The position numbers and the translations under genes were made by a program. Under the pieces are notes generated by a model that saw only the letters and a list, made by a program, of their open reading frames with translations, was not told the origin of the DNA and ran no database searches. Below, in pieces: positions 10,716 through 21,640 of a DNA stretch of 64,000 nucleotides. Source of the DNA: Nemophila menziesii (Eukaryota; Streptophyta; Magnoliopsida; Boraginales; Hydrophyllaceae); assembly GCA_029959085.1 (NCBI GenBank), contig JARWIR010000010.1, forward strand, positions 36,944,731 to 37,008,730, in the 5' to 3' direction. Within the stretch, counting starts at the first letter, position 1, and the number at the start of each line of letters is the position of its first letter.

Positions 10716-12796
10716 AATGCATTTGCTGGCATATCTGTTTTTATATGTCCTTCTAGGACAATCATCTGTACTGGAGCGTAAGCAATATATTTATGGGATT
10801 TTTCAATAATCTATGTGTTTTGTGAATGTATTTGGTATATTATTTGTAACACTTCGCAAATGACTCCTCTCTTGAACTTCAAGTTTCGATTCTTTAGTTC
10901 ATAGATTGAGATGAGACAGTAAATTGTATACTACGAATATGTATATAATGTACGTCGATCATGTCATAAATACAAAATTTTTTGGATCTTGATATCATTG
11001 CTTTTGTACAATGTACGTCTCAACTGCTCGAATATGTATATAATACAACCCCGAAGAAATAGCAAGAAACTTTTCTAATACACACTTCTGGTGTGTCCCT
11101 AAGAAAATAATGCAAAGATATATATATTGTTACTGATACATAGGGTTTATACAAAACATTCATTTCGGCGAATATCCTTAGCTTTAGAAAATTTATCTGT
11201 GATTTGCTTAAAACATAAACTACCGGTTTATTTTATTTTTGTACACAAGGTAACATAACTTCTGGACATCCAAAACTTTTAATTAGATCGACCAAATGGT
11301 TTAACATATGACATGTATGCTACCAATATATAGTTCCACTATATCGATAGTATCCATCTTTAAATTTTGTGATGACTTGTTTTTTTTTTTGTGATTTTGA
11401 AATGTCTTATTATTCCACTTCTGGTGGTAAGAATTTTTTTTTTATCGTACTCATACTACTAATGAATTAAGAGTTGATTCTTTAATAACCTCAATTTTGA
11501 CTGAAGTTTGGATCATCACGATGTCAGTTCCAAACAAATTGGAAGATGTATTTTCTTCAGGAAACACAATTTTATTCACTTCAGGGGTAACTTTAGTCAG
11601 GAAATGTTATATTTAATTCATTCAATTTTTGTGACCATCAAATCTATTTTTATAGATATTAAAAAGTCGTTTTATTCACTTCAGGAAAAATGAAACTTAA
11701 CCAGTTGAACGCGAATCGTGATTTTAAATCAATGGTCCATTTTATTTTTCTCACTTACAAGAAAATATAATTCTAATCCATAATATTTGGAAAAAGCTTT
11801 ACTCACGATATTATTACTCCAAGAAAATTATCGTGGCTTAGAAAGTTTGAGACGAAATTCTTCGACATGTATTTATCCATAATACTTTACCATTTTGAAA
11901 TCTATACCATAAAATTTTGATGGATAAGCAAATACAAAGAACGTATTTTATGGAAGCTATTGCACGTTGACTACTAGTTATACATGCCATCTAGAGAAAT
12001 ATATACGATTCTAGTACATATACGTAATTGAATAGAACAAAATTTTCTCATAGTTAAACTTCAAAAATTATACTCATTAAATTATTTCCGCTCCCATTTC
12101 TGATCGGGTATTCAAGATTTTTTACTTCGGCATCAAATAAGTAATTGATATCTTTTTCTTTGATTTCAGATTAACTCAATAGAGATAAACTAGATTTTTT
12201 TTTTTGTACGGGCATCATCATTTTGTGACAAATTTGTCCTTTTTTTTAGTCCCTTTACCAATATATATTTCAACTTCTAGTGGTTATGGTTATTTTTCCT
12301 AGTAGTATTTAGACTACTATGAGACCACAAATTATTCTTTCCACGACCTTAGCCTCTTTTGGAGTCCTCGTCACCAGAATTTTAGTTCTAAACATATATA
12401 AAAAAATATTTTATTTTCTTTAAGGAATATAGTTTCATTTCAGGAAACGATTTGTCAAAATATTATCTGTTGCAATGAAAAGTCCTTATTATACCCTATC
12501 TCTTTTTTGTCAAAATAAATGTATATATAGCACTACATATATAAAATATAGTAATATAAATCATACCTGGAAATATTTCTCCTTGATTCGATCGGTAGAG
12601 ACTTATGCTGATAATGTGTTATAATCTAGGATAATATAAACTAAAAGAGATAGAAATTATGGAGATAATAGCCAAACTAGATGGAGAAATATGAAAAGAA
12701 TAATATCATTTCTTCTTTTAACATATGTGTAAAATACTATGGGGATGAAGGATATATTACCCTTCACCTCATAAAATAAGTGTCTTTCATAAAGGG

Positions 12797-14994
12797 GTGT
12801 GGATCCTCCACTAGTAAAATTGTCTAATAGTGTCTAAGAGTCATTAGGTGACAAATTTTGAACCACACGTTTAAATAAAAAATTATTACAACTATTTACT
12901 TTTTTTTGTTTTGTCCACATCTGCTCATATTAGATAATTTTTTTTCTCATTTGTTCACTTCCGTTTCTTGCACATCAAATAAAATTCTTTTTTGACTTTG
13001 ATAGTTAGCCTAGTGGTTAGGTTACTCCGCAGAGACCAAGAGGTCCTTGGATCGAATCTCGTTAGAGTCAAAATGACTCTGAGTCCAAAGTGGCTCTCTC
13101 ATGTATTAAAAAAAAAAAATCTTTTTTTCTTATCCTTGGTTTTTTTTAAAATCAAATCTAAATTTTTTAATAAGTTGTTGGATAAAAAACTTTTATTAAA
13201 ATTGAAATTGTCATAATTATAGAATTACAAATATATTTTTTTAAAAATAAGCTCAAAATCACAAGATATTAAATTATATTTAGAAAAAACGTATTAAGAT
13301 ATAATTAGTTAGTCAATTTTTTCTATATTAAACTATATAAAAAATGTTTACAGTTTAATTTGTCTAATTGATAGGTCTCAGTCGACTGTCTAATTTCAAA
13401 ACGCATTCTCAGACTATATCGTGACATTTGTGATTTTACGTGTATCTTTTAAAAATTATTTTTCCCCTAATCTTATCGCCCCCGTCTCTTTTCTTTCCAC
13501 CCCAAACTAACAAGTAACAGCCTTTCACAAAGTATTTTTGAATATTAAAATTTTATATAAAATGCTTACCATTTAATTTTTCCTAGTCGATAGGTTTCAG
13601 TCGATCATCTAATTTCGAAACACTTTCTCCGACTATTTCGTGACTTTTCATGGTGTTGTATTTATTTATATAATTTTTCTTCCTTATGCTTTTTTTATAA
13701 TTTATCTTCCTTATAATTTTTCTACCTTAAGTTTTTTTATAATCTCTCTTCTTTTAAATTTTTGTTGCCTTTGAATAGAAAAAAATAAATTTTAAACCTT
13801 AATTTTATCTTCTTTATAATTTCTCTTTATAATCTCTCTTCTTTTTAATTTTTGATGTCATTCAAATAGGATAAACTTAACTTTTAAATCTTATTTTATG
13901 ATAAAAAAACCGACTTAAAAATAATCAAAATTGTCATGATTTAAAAAATTAAAAAAATACAAAATCAGTTTCATGACATAGTCTGAGAAAGCGTTTCAAA
14001 ATTAGACAATCGATGGAGACTTAGCGACTAGGTAAAAATAAACGGTGAACATTTTATTATATAATTTAAACCATGACTCACTTTCAGAACCACAGTGGAT
14101 CTAAAGTCACTAAACTTCCTCACCAAATGAACCTGCTCCGTGGCTGCAAAGTTTCATCAAGGAACGGAACTTCTCGAACCCTACTGCTGTGAAATCCTAC
14201 CATGAACGAGATGTATAGCGAAGGATATGGAGTTTCAAAAACTACTAGTTTGGGGTAGAAAGAAGAGTGGGGGAAATAAGATTAGGAGAGAAATGTTTTT
14301 TTAAAAGATAAATACAAAATCACGAATATCACGACATAATCTGAGTAGATGTTTCGAAATTAGACGGCGACCGAAACCTAACAGTTAGGCAAATTAAACA
14401 GTAATTTTTTTTATATAATATAATATAAAAAAAAATACTTTTCAACGAATATTTATATCTCAAAATGTATTTTTGAAATATAATTTGATTTCTCGTGATT
14501 TCGAATTTTTCTTTCTAAAAATATATTTATAATTTTTTTATCATGATAATATGATTTTTATCAAAGTTTTTTTTAAAATAACTCATCAAATTTTTAAGAT
14601 TTGAAAAATGTTTTTTTTAAATTGCATACAGCAAAATATAGAAAGATATGAAATAAAAATAATTATTTAATGTGTGGATTTCGTGGACCCTCCCGATTAC
14701 CGGCGTCATTTTATTAGGAGAGATAGAAGTGAATGTGAAACTGTTAAAGTTGTACTAGATTAATAAGAACTTTTGTTCTTTTTGTAATTTTTTTTATTCC
14801 TAACGGCTTTTTAAAGCCAACGGAAGTAAAAAATGAATGAGAAAAAATGTATCTAATATGTATACAAAAGTGATATTATCGAACAAACTTTAAACGAATA
14901 ATAAAATATAATTATTTTTTATTAAACTTGTGGTTCAAAATTTGTCATCTAATGACTCTTAGACGCTAGTAGATAATTTTAGGATGAATTATAT
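12797..14994. mobile_element. Large nested inverted-repeat (foldback or MULE-like) element
   Basis: The left arm (about 12797-13505) and the right arm (about 14250-14994) are reverse complements over several hundred bases: outer parts pair at 12815-12890 with 14910-14985 (gtctaagagtcattaggtga and its complement), inner parts at 13340-13505 with 14255-14410. Inside them a second inverted pair of the same sequence type (13553-13660 and 13955-14065) is nested. No transposase ORF is visible. It truncates the LTR element to its left. A target duplication was not identified. Confidence 0.75.
12993..13119 (+). mobile_element. tRNA-derived SINE inserted in the left arm
   Basis: It has a good A box (tagcctagtgg near 13005), a B box (ggatcgaatct near 13048) at tRNA-like spacing, a short body, and a 12-nt A-tail at 13108-13119. 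The matching right arm of the surrounding inverted repeat lacks this sequence, so the SINE came later. Flanks aaaattctttttt and aaaaatcttttttt could be a degenerate target duplication. Confidence 0.7.
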
Positions 14995-15159
14995 ATAGGG
15001 TCTTGGAGACCATCTTTCTTCTCTATAGAGTAGTTTCAAAAAAGCTATTCTTCTTAGGGACCTCATTTTTTACAATAGACTTTTCTACCCTTACTAACAC
15101 TAAAAGACAAAAAAGTGTGATGTCACTGTTTCTCTCTCCACTACCACTACCCACCTACC

Positions 15160-15480
15160 TCCGACCTCCGAACACCGACCACCGATCTCCGACCACCGAC
15201 CTCCGACCACCAGTCACCAACCACCAGTCACCGGTCACCGGAAAAAACATAGAGTACTCCGAGAATTTGCTGAGTACTCCGAGAATTTGCTGAGTACTCC
15301 GAGAATTAAACGAATTAAGCGGATACTCTAACGAATTAAACGAATACTCTATAAAAATAGTCGGAGTACTCTATGAAATAGTCGGAGTACTCTATGAAAT
15401 AGTAGGAGTACTCTATGAAATAGTAGGAGTACTCTATGAAATAGTAGGAGTACTCTTTGAAATTAAAGGAATACTCTATA
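15160..15480. repeat. Cluster of three short tandem arrays
   Basis: First, imperfect ccgaccaccgat-type triplets (15160-15240). Then about three 20-bp units of tgagtactccgagaatttgc (15251-15307). Then five 21-bp units of tcggagtactctatgaaatag type (about 15360-15465). The last two arrays share the core gagtactc. Confidence 0.8.
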
Positions 15481-15499
15481 AAATCAAAGTGTATTTAAA

Positions 15500-16460
15500 A
15501 CCATTTCATTCATTTAATTCAAACTACAAACAATTTAAAACTTTATTATACATCTTTACAAATTCAAAAATAATAAAAAAAACCTAGTTTGACCAGATCT
15601 GAAAGAAAAAAAAATCAAATTGCCTAAACTCTCGGCACTACCACCGAGCACCACCACCACACGGAGCTCTCTTACCCAGCAGCAACATTGGTTAATATTC
15701 CCACTACAATCTGACATAACACCACCACCACCACTGAAAGTCGACATAACATCACCACCACAACTGAAAATCGAAAAACACCACCACTGCGCACGAAATA
15801 ACACCACTACTGCAACTCGAAAATATCACTGCCACTACAACTCAACTCCACTGCACGAGATGCTTGAAGTGGAGCAGATCTGGAGCAGATTCTTCACTGC
15901 AAACCTCTGGCGAAAGCAGCACGAACCCTGCAGCAAACCTCCGGCGAAGCACGAACGCTGCAGCAAATCTCCGGCGAGCTTCGAAACTGCAGCAAACCAG
16001 CGGCGAGCTTCGAACCAGCGGCGAGCTTCGAACCTGCAGCAAACTTCTAGTTGAGCTTCGAACCTCCGGCGAGCTTCAGCATCTCGGCTGCATCTCATCG
16101 GATCTTGAAACTACTCTAGAATAAGAGGCGAGCTCGCGAAAGGGAGGCCATTCCTCTTCTTCTTCGAGCAGTGAAATCGAGCAGCCTTCCTCTTCTTCGA
16201 GCTTCCAGCTCATCGCAGCGCCGACGAGAGAAGTCATGGAGGTGGTGGTACTGTTCGTCTGAGAAGATGGCATCTCCGGCAATGAAGAGGAGGAGAGAGG
16301 TTGTTGATGGTGGTGGGCATCTCGGTGGTAGTGAGAGGAGAGAGAGGAGAGAGAGGAGAGAGTCTATTTTCTAGGGTTTGGTTGTGTTTTGTTTTATAAT
16401 TCAGAAAATGATATATTTAGTATATATATATATATATATATATAATAGGTAAAACCCGTG
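15500..16460. other. GC-richer unassigned segment with possible exon-like composition
   Basis: Composition changes sharply from the AT-rich surroundings. The plus strand has a 144-codon open frame (15620-16054), Thr/Pro/Ser-rich, with tandem copies of ccggcgagcttcgaa and ctgcagcaaac units (about 15915-16080). The minus strand shows a CT-rich tract (16325-16365) followed by a short open frame, resembling a 5' leader. I do not recognise a protein family on either strand. It could be captured host sequence or the body of a non-autonomous element. Confidence 0.3.
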
Positions 16461-16509
16461 TCTGAAGACACTGAAGAAAAAATTTGTTTTGTTAACGGAA
16501 ATTGAACAC

Positions 16510-17804
16510 AGGTTCCAAGGGTGAAGGTCAAGGTTAAAGTTAGGGTTCAGGTTTTTCTTTTGTTACTCATCAAGAAGAAGGCTAGGTTAAGGTTAATGTT
16601 GAGTTTAAGGTTAAGGTTAGGTTTAAGGTTTAGGTCAAGGTTAAGATGAGGTTAAAGTTAAGGTTAAATTTTAAGTCAAGGTTAAGGTTAAATTTAACTT
16701 TAAGATTAAGGTTAAGTTAGAGTTAAGGTTAAGATTAAACGTTTAAAGTTTAACAAAATTTCAGGTTTAAGGTCGAATATTAGCGCGATGATTCTTTATC
16801 TGTTTAAGGTTAAGTTTACATTTAAGATGAAAGTTAAGGTCAAGATTTAAAGTTAAGGTTTAAGGTTTAAGGTTTAATGTTTAAGGTTCAAGGTTCAAGG
16901 TTCAAGATTAAGGTTAAGTTTTAAATTCAAGGTTAAGGTTATGGTTAAGGTTTAGGTTAAACTTAAGATGAAGGTGAATGTAAAGGTTAAGGCTTGAGAT
17001 TCAAGGGTTAAGGTTTAAGGGTTAAGGTTAAAGTGAAGATGAAGATAAGGTTGTAAGGTTTAAGGTTCAAGGTCAAGGTAAGGTTTAAGGTTTAAGGTTT
17101 AAGGTTAAAGGTTAAGGGTTAAGATTAAAGTTAAGGTTAAGGAGATGATGAAGATTAGGGTTTAAGGTTTAATATGTAAGGTTTAAGGTTTAAGTATAAG
17201 GGTTAAGTTTAAGGGTTGAGTTTAATGTTAAGTTTAGGATTAAGGTTAATGTTAAGGATAAGGTTAAGGTTAAGATTAAGGTTTAGATTAAGGTTAAGTT
17301 TAAGGTCAAGGTTAGGTTAAGGATAAGGCTAAGGAAAAGGTTAAGAATAAGGTTAATAGCTAAGGGGTTAAGGTTATGGATAATAGGTTGAGGGTTAAGG
17401 TTAAGGTATAGTTTAAGTTTAAGGTTAAGGTTAAGGTTTAGGTTAAGGTCAAGGTTAAGGTCAAGGTTAAGGTTAAGGTTAAGGTTTAGGTTAAGGTTAA
17501 GGTCAAGGTTAAGGTCAAGGTTAAGGTTCAAGTTAAGGTTAAGGTAAAGGTAAAGGTAAAGTTAAAAATAAAGCTAAAGGTTAAGGTTAAGTTTAAGGTT
17601 AAGGTTAATGTTAAGGTTAAGTAGAAGGTTAAGGTTAAGGTTAAGGTTTGGGTTTAGGTTAAGATTAAGGTTAAGGATTGGATTTTGGTTTGGGTTAAGG
17701 TTAAGGTTAAGGTTAAGGTTAAGGGTAAAGTTAAGGTTAAGGTTAACGTTAAGGTTGATAGTTAAGGTTGATAGTTAAGGGTCTAAGGTTATGGATAAGG
17801 GGTC
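16510..17804 (+). repeat. Telomere-like hexamer array, TTAAGG type
   Basis: About 1.3 kb of degenerate aaggtt units, equivalent to TTAAGG, strongly C-poor on the plus strand. Best order is near 17400-17530 and 17580-17750. Interspersed variants include ggtttagg and gggttaagg. The unit is neither the usual plant telomere TTTAGGG nor TTAGGG, so I call it telomere-like only by appearance. Confidence 0.85.
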
Positions 17805-18425
17805 GAAAAATCGTGTAGGGTAATACACTGCTCCCATATTCCCAATTTGAAAAAATATCTTTTAAAGATCAATGTGGTTTCTATATAGATACAATGAATG
17901 AGAAAATTAAAAAAAATAAAAATTTTGAAAGATTTATGAGAAGAATAAAATAATAGTGAGAGAAATAAGGGTGAGAAAAATAAAGAATTTTGAAATATTA
18001 ATAATAAAAATAAATGCAGGATAGTCTTATAATTTTTATAATTAATAATGTAACTTTTATTGATATATTTTTACAATAAAATATACTTCATTTCCGCTAT
18101 TAAAGTATTATTAAATAAAATATCAATTTGTTGTAATTTGGTTGTAAAGGTCCAAATTGTATTTGCCCAATTGTTCTTAAGTGTTTCAAGATATTATTAT
18201 TATTTTTATCTCCACCATATATTTCAATATTATTTTCTTTCATTAAATTTTTGAAAAATCGTGTAGGGTATTACACTGTTCCCATATTTTCAATTTAAAA
18301 AAATTTCTTTTAAAAGATCAATGTGGTTTTTATATAGATATAACAAATGAGAAAATAAAAAAAGTGAAAATTTTAAGAGTTTGATGAGAAGAATTAAAAA
18401 ATAATGAGAGAAATAAGGGAGTGAT
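17805..18425. repeat. Direct duplication next to the telomere-like array
   Basis: A block of about 170 bp beginning gaaaaatcgtgtagggta occurs at 17805-17975 and again at 18252-18425, 447 bp apart. Both copies continue through gatcaatgtggttt and tatatagata to gagagaaataaggg. It could be a tandem duplication or the terminal repeats of a short element; no primer site was seen. Confidence 0.7.
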
Positions 18426-18504
18426 TTAAGGTTTTTTGTTTCAAAATATAATTTTTTTTATTAAGTAAATAAAGATTAGTTAATGGTATTAATGATTAGT
18501 GGGG

Positions 18505-18603
18505 CCAGAATCGATCCTGGCCACCACTTATGTTTTGCCAAAATCGATCCTGGCCACCACTTATGTTTGGCCAGATTTAATCCTGGCCACCACTTAAGTG
18601 GGT
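18505..18603. repeat. Three tandem 33-bp units
   Basis: Three copies of a 33-bp unit with the core atcctggccaccactta. The third is diverged at its ends. Confidence 0.85.
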
Positions 18604-18631
18604 AAATCAGGACCGTAGGAAAAACTTCGAA

Positions 18632-18745
<114 letters not shown>

Positions 18746-18939
18746 TATAAAAGGGTAGTAAGGTAATAGGGGTTTTGGGTTTCATGTGTTAAAAAATTTC
18801 TAAGGTTTTTAGTAAAAAGAGGCTCTAGGCGGGGTCCCTATCTTGAAGTGGGGAGTGTGTTCAAGACCCTAAGGTGAATTTTCTCATAATTTTATTAATG
18901 GAGGATCCATACCCTTTAAAAAGATGAGGATTAGAGAAG

Positions 18940-19789
18940 TTTTTTTTTTTTTTTTTTTTTTTTTTTGGACAAGAAAAGTAAAACAGTACACAAATAATAA
19001 GACTATCCGATACCAAGTTTGTTGAAACATCCCGAAAGAGCCCGGATTGAATCTTCAGTTCTCTTGGCTCCGTGTCTAGCAACTTTCGCAAGATGGTCTG
19101 CATGACTGTTCAAAGTCCTAGGGATGTGGAAGAAGGAAAACAGCCCTGCTTGATAAGCTTTGTTCCGAATCATCCGGATGATCGGAAGAATGTTCCATCT
19201 CGCCGCTGACACCTGCCTAATACCTTGTATGACAGCAAGGTTATCTGAATAAATTGCCTTTGTAACTCCTTGTAAGGATTTGCACTGCTCCACCGCATCC
19301 AGGACTGCCCATGCTTCTCCTTCAAGGCTTGAATTACATAAAATTGTTGATGATTTTGAGCTCAAGGCACCCGTTCTACGGTTGATGGTGATAGTCCCGA
19401 TGCCAGTAGGCTCATATTTATGAGAGAAAGACGCGTCGCACATGATGCTGATATCGCTCACATTGTTATTATTATTGTCTTGATGATTACTCTGTGTGTT
19501 CGCTCTTCCTTGGTTAACCTCTCTTGATGTCCAATCCGCTCCATGTAGTTCAACCATAAGTTTCTGTGTACTTTGAATTATTTGGTCAATACTAATAGGA
19601 TTATTTTCATGGATTACCTTCATCTTCGCCTTCCATATATTCCAGATACGAATCTGGACGTAATTGATGACCATGTTTCTTTTCCAACCTCCGCTTGAAA
19701 ATGTGTCCACTACTTGTAATAGCCAATCTCCAAAGTTTGTAATCTTAGGTTGTGGGATAGAGATTTGAAGGGTCGAAGCCGCCCATATA
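18940..19789 (-). mobile_element. 5'-truncated LINE with intact RNase H domain, in an LTR remnant
   Basis: A 27-nt T-run at 18940-18966 is the A-tail of a minus-strand element. Exact 11-bp target copies gattagagaag lie at 18929-18939 and 19790-19800. The open frame 19710-19003 (235 codons) is the ORF2 C-terminus: RNase H motifs MCDASFSHKY (Asp), LEGEAWAVLDA (Glu) and IYSDNLAVIQGI (Asp), then HIPRTLNSHADHLAKVARH and NKLGIG at the end. Reverse transcriptase and endonuclease are absent. The host DNA resumes after the insertion as gtttaaaaactaaaaaaac and ends in atttaca, matching the end of the LTR at 8690-8737, so the LINE struck another copy of that LTR family. Confidence 0.88.
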
Positions 19790-20171
19790 GATTAGAGAAG
19801 TTTAAAAACTAAAAAAACATCTACTTATAATATAATACTATTTACAATAGTTCATACGATTTTTAAAATAAATATTCATGTCCGACCAAAAACAAATAAA
19901 ACCTATTCATAGCATAGTCTTAGCACGTAACTACATAAAGATGTCGAAGAACCACGGCCATGGAGTTCACCAAAATTAAAGACTAGCTTGAATTTTTTAT
20001 TCAAAAAATCAAAGTCTAGCTAGACCATAAAGACTTTATGGTCAATGCAACAATCAATAGTTTGGACGGACATACGTCAAGGCCAAAGGCATGCGAAGCC
20101 GAAAAAGTCTCATTAGTTAGATAAAATATTTGAATACGATAGAAAATCGACAAGCTTGGAAAATAAAAAAC

Positions 20172-20500
20172 TTGTTTTTTTTTTTTTTTGGGTCAAGAGA
20201 TACAAACAAACGAAAACGAAACAAAAATAAACTGCGAGTATGCTATTCACCCTATTCACATCTTCTTCATACGATCCGTGATTTGTAGTGATATATCTTG
20301 TAACTGCTTGGCTCCGTGTCTAGCGCGTTTTGCAAGACGCTCTGCCTGACTGTTAATCCTTCTAGGAATGAAGTTGAAGGATATCGGTCCTACTTCCTCC
20401 GCTATCCGCATAATTTGACGGATGATCGGTTGAATTGTCCATCTTGCCACTGACACCTGTCTGATACCTTGTATTAATTCAAAGTTGTTCTACTGGGAAA
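20172..20500 (-). mobile_element. 5'-truncated LINE, RNase H fragment
   Basis: A T-run at about 20173-20188 followed by ggtcaagag marks the 3' end on the minus strand. The frame 20456-20256 reads SVARWTIQPIIRQI, FIPRRINSQAERLAKRARH and stops soon after. It is related to the copies at 2434 and 18940, but the final residues differ. The 5' junction near 20500 and a target duplication are not clear. Confidence 0.75.
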
Positions 20501-20578
20501 TTCTTGGATAAACGGAACCTACGTAAAGTTGTAATTTTAATATTAAAATATTGTATACCAATAAAGAGAAAGTTACAT

Positions 20579-21640
20579 AATTTTTTTTGTCAAAATGCAT
20601 ATATTAAAAAACAAAATAAAGTCATTACAAAACGATAGTCTCACCCAATAGCACTAAGGGAAGGGGAGTCAAAGAGAAAACTAGCAGACTTAGAAGGGTT
20701 AGAAACCCAATTCCAAGGCAACGAGCACATAAGCTTTTGCATGCAACCGAATCCGCAAACATATTGTCTAACCTACGAATAAATAGAACGATACTAACCT
20801 GTTACAACTAAGTTTCTTAATATCTAAGTAGAAACTCTTGAGCCGCGGAATTGGAGGAGCTTTGGGCATATTTAGCAAATCTACCACCAACTTGTTGTCG
20901 CAGAGAACACACATATCTTGACGATGGAACTTGATTGCTGAGCTTAGACCATTGCGTACTCCAATTAATTCTGCTTCTTCTGGGCTGTAACAAAAAAAGA
21001 CCATGCATGATCATAGATAAGTTTATTTTTTTTGTCAAGCAATATACTAGCAGAAGAAGCAGTAAAATCATGTTTATAAGATGCATCAGTATACAGAACA
21101 ATAGTATCTGTACTCATATTTTGATTCCAAATATCACTTTTTGTTTTACCTTTATTGTTACCTTGTTTAGGAAGATTTTCACTCCGATTTACCTGAAGAG
21201 TATAAGAGTCAATCTGACTAGTAGGAAGAGTATTCAGTTGTAGCATAGGATTTACCTCGGAGGTTTGTTTATTACATAAATTGTTTTCATCATTGGAATT
21301 TAGGGTTTGCTTAAGCATTTGTATTGGATCAGGGACTTTACCTTCATATATATATATATATATTTATTGTTTTCCATATATTCCATAATATAAAGATTCC
21401 CTAATAGTAAAGGCTTCTTCCCATTATATCATATTGTTTCTGCATATTTGTTTATATCAGTAAACCAATTTTCAGTTCGTGTTGTAAAGTTAGAGTTTGA
21501 TAGCATCTGTACTTGGGAAATTATCCATAAAGCTCTAACCCAAGGGCCGCTAATGATCATGTGCTCAAGTGATTCCACTTCAATACCACAAACATTACAT
21601 AATGGGTTTTCAGCGCATTTTCTTTTAAATTTAAACTCCT
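20579..21640 (-). mobile_element. 5'-truncated LINE: zf-RVT plus RNase H, frameshifted
   Basis: The 3' end is a short T-run near 20579-20588. Reading leftwards on the minus strand from about 21620: a zinc-binding reverse-transcriptase tail (CNVCGIEVESLEHMII near 21600), then RNase H with VLYTDASYKHDF (catalytic Asp near 21100), then YSPEEAELIGVRNGLSSAI (Glu near 20980) in another frame, then VLCDNKLVVDLL (Asp). At least one frameshift near 21000 separates the halves. The clade differs from the neighbouring KLGIG-type LINEs. The upstream end abuts the MULE coding region. Confidence 0.8.

Larger units (their letters stand above)
8484..12795 (-). mobile_element. Minus-strand LTR retrotransposon without gag/pol (LARD-like)
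   Basis: Left LTR is 8484-8737 (TGTTATAAAC to ATTTACA). The right LTR starts at 12617 and is cut at about 12795 by the neighbouring inverted-repeat element. The two align closely over their shared part. On the minus strand a purine tract AAGGGGAG lies directly before the left LTR, as a polypurine tract should, and the primer-site position next to the right LTR reads ATTATCAGCATAAG. The left LTR keeps a minus-strand TATAAATA at 8631-8624; the right copy has lost it through a deletion of about 20 bp. The 3.9-kb interior has no gag, protease, reverse transcriptase or integrase that I can read, so it would depend on enzymes supplied by other elements. Confidence 0.75.

Noticed and set aside
15620..16054. 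144-codon frame as a real protein
   Set aside because: Low-complexity repeats, open frames on both strands over the same DNA, no domain.
17283..17531. Minus-strand open frame of Asn-Leu-Asp repeats, 82 codons
   Set aside because: It is the translation of the TTAAGG array; the frame is open only because the hexamer lacks stops.
16510..17804. True chromosome end
   Set aside because: The unit is degenerate and non-standard, with ordinary sequence on both sides; at most an interstitial array.
17805..18425. The 170-bp direct repeats as LTRs
   Set aside because: No TG...CA ends, primer site or purine tract seen; simple duplication is enough.
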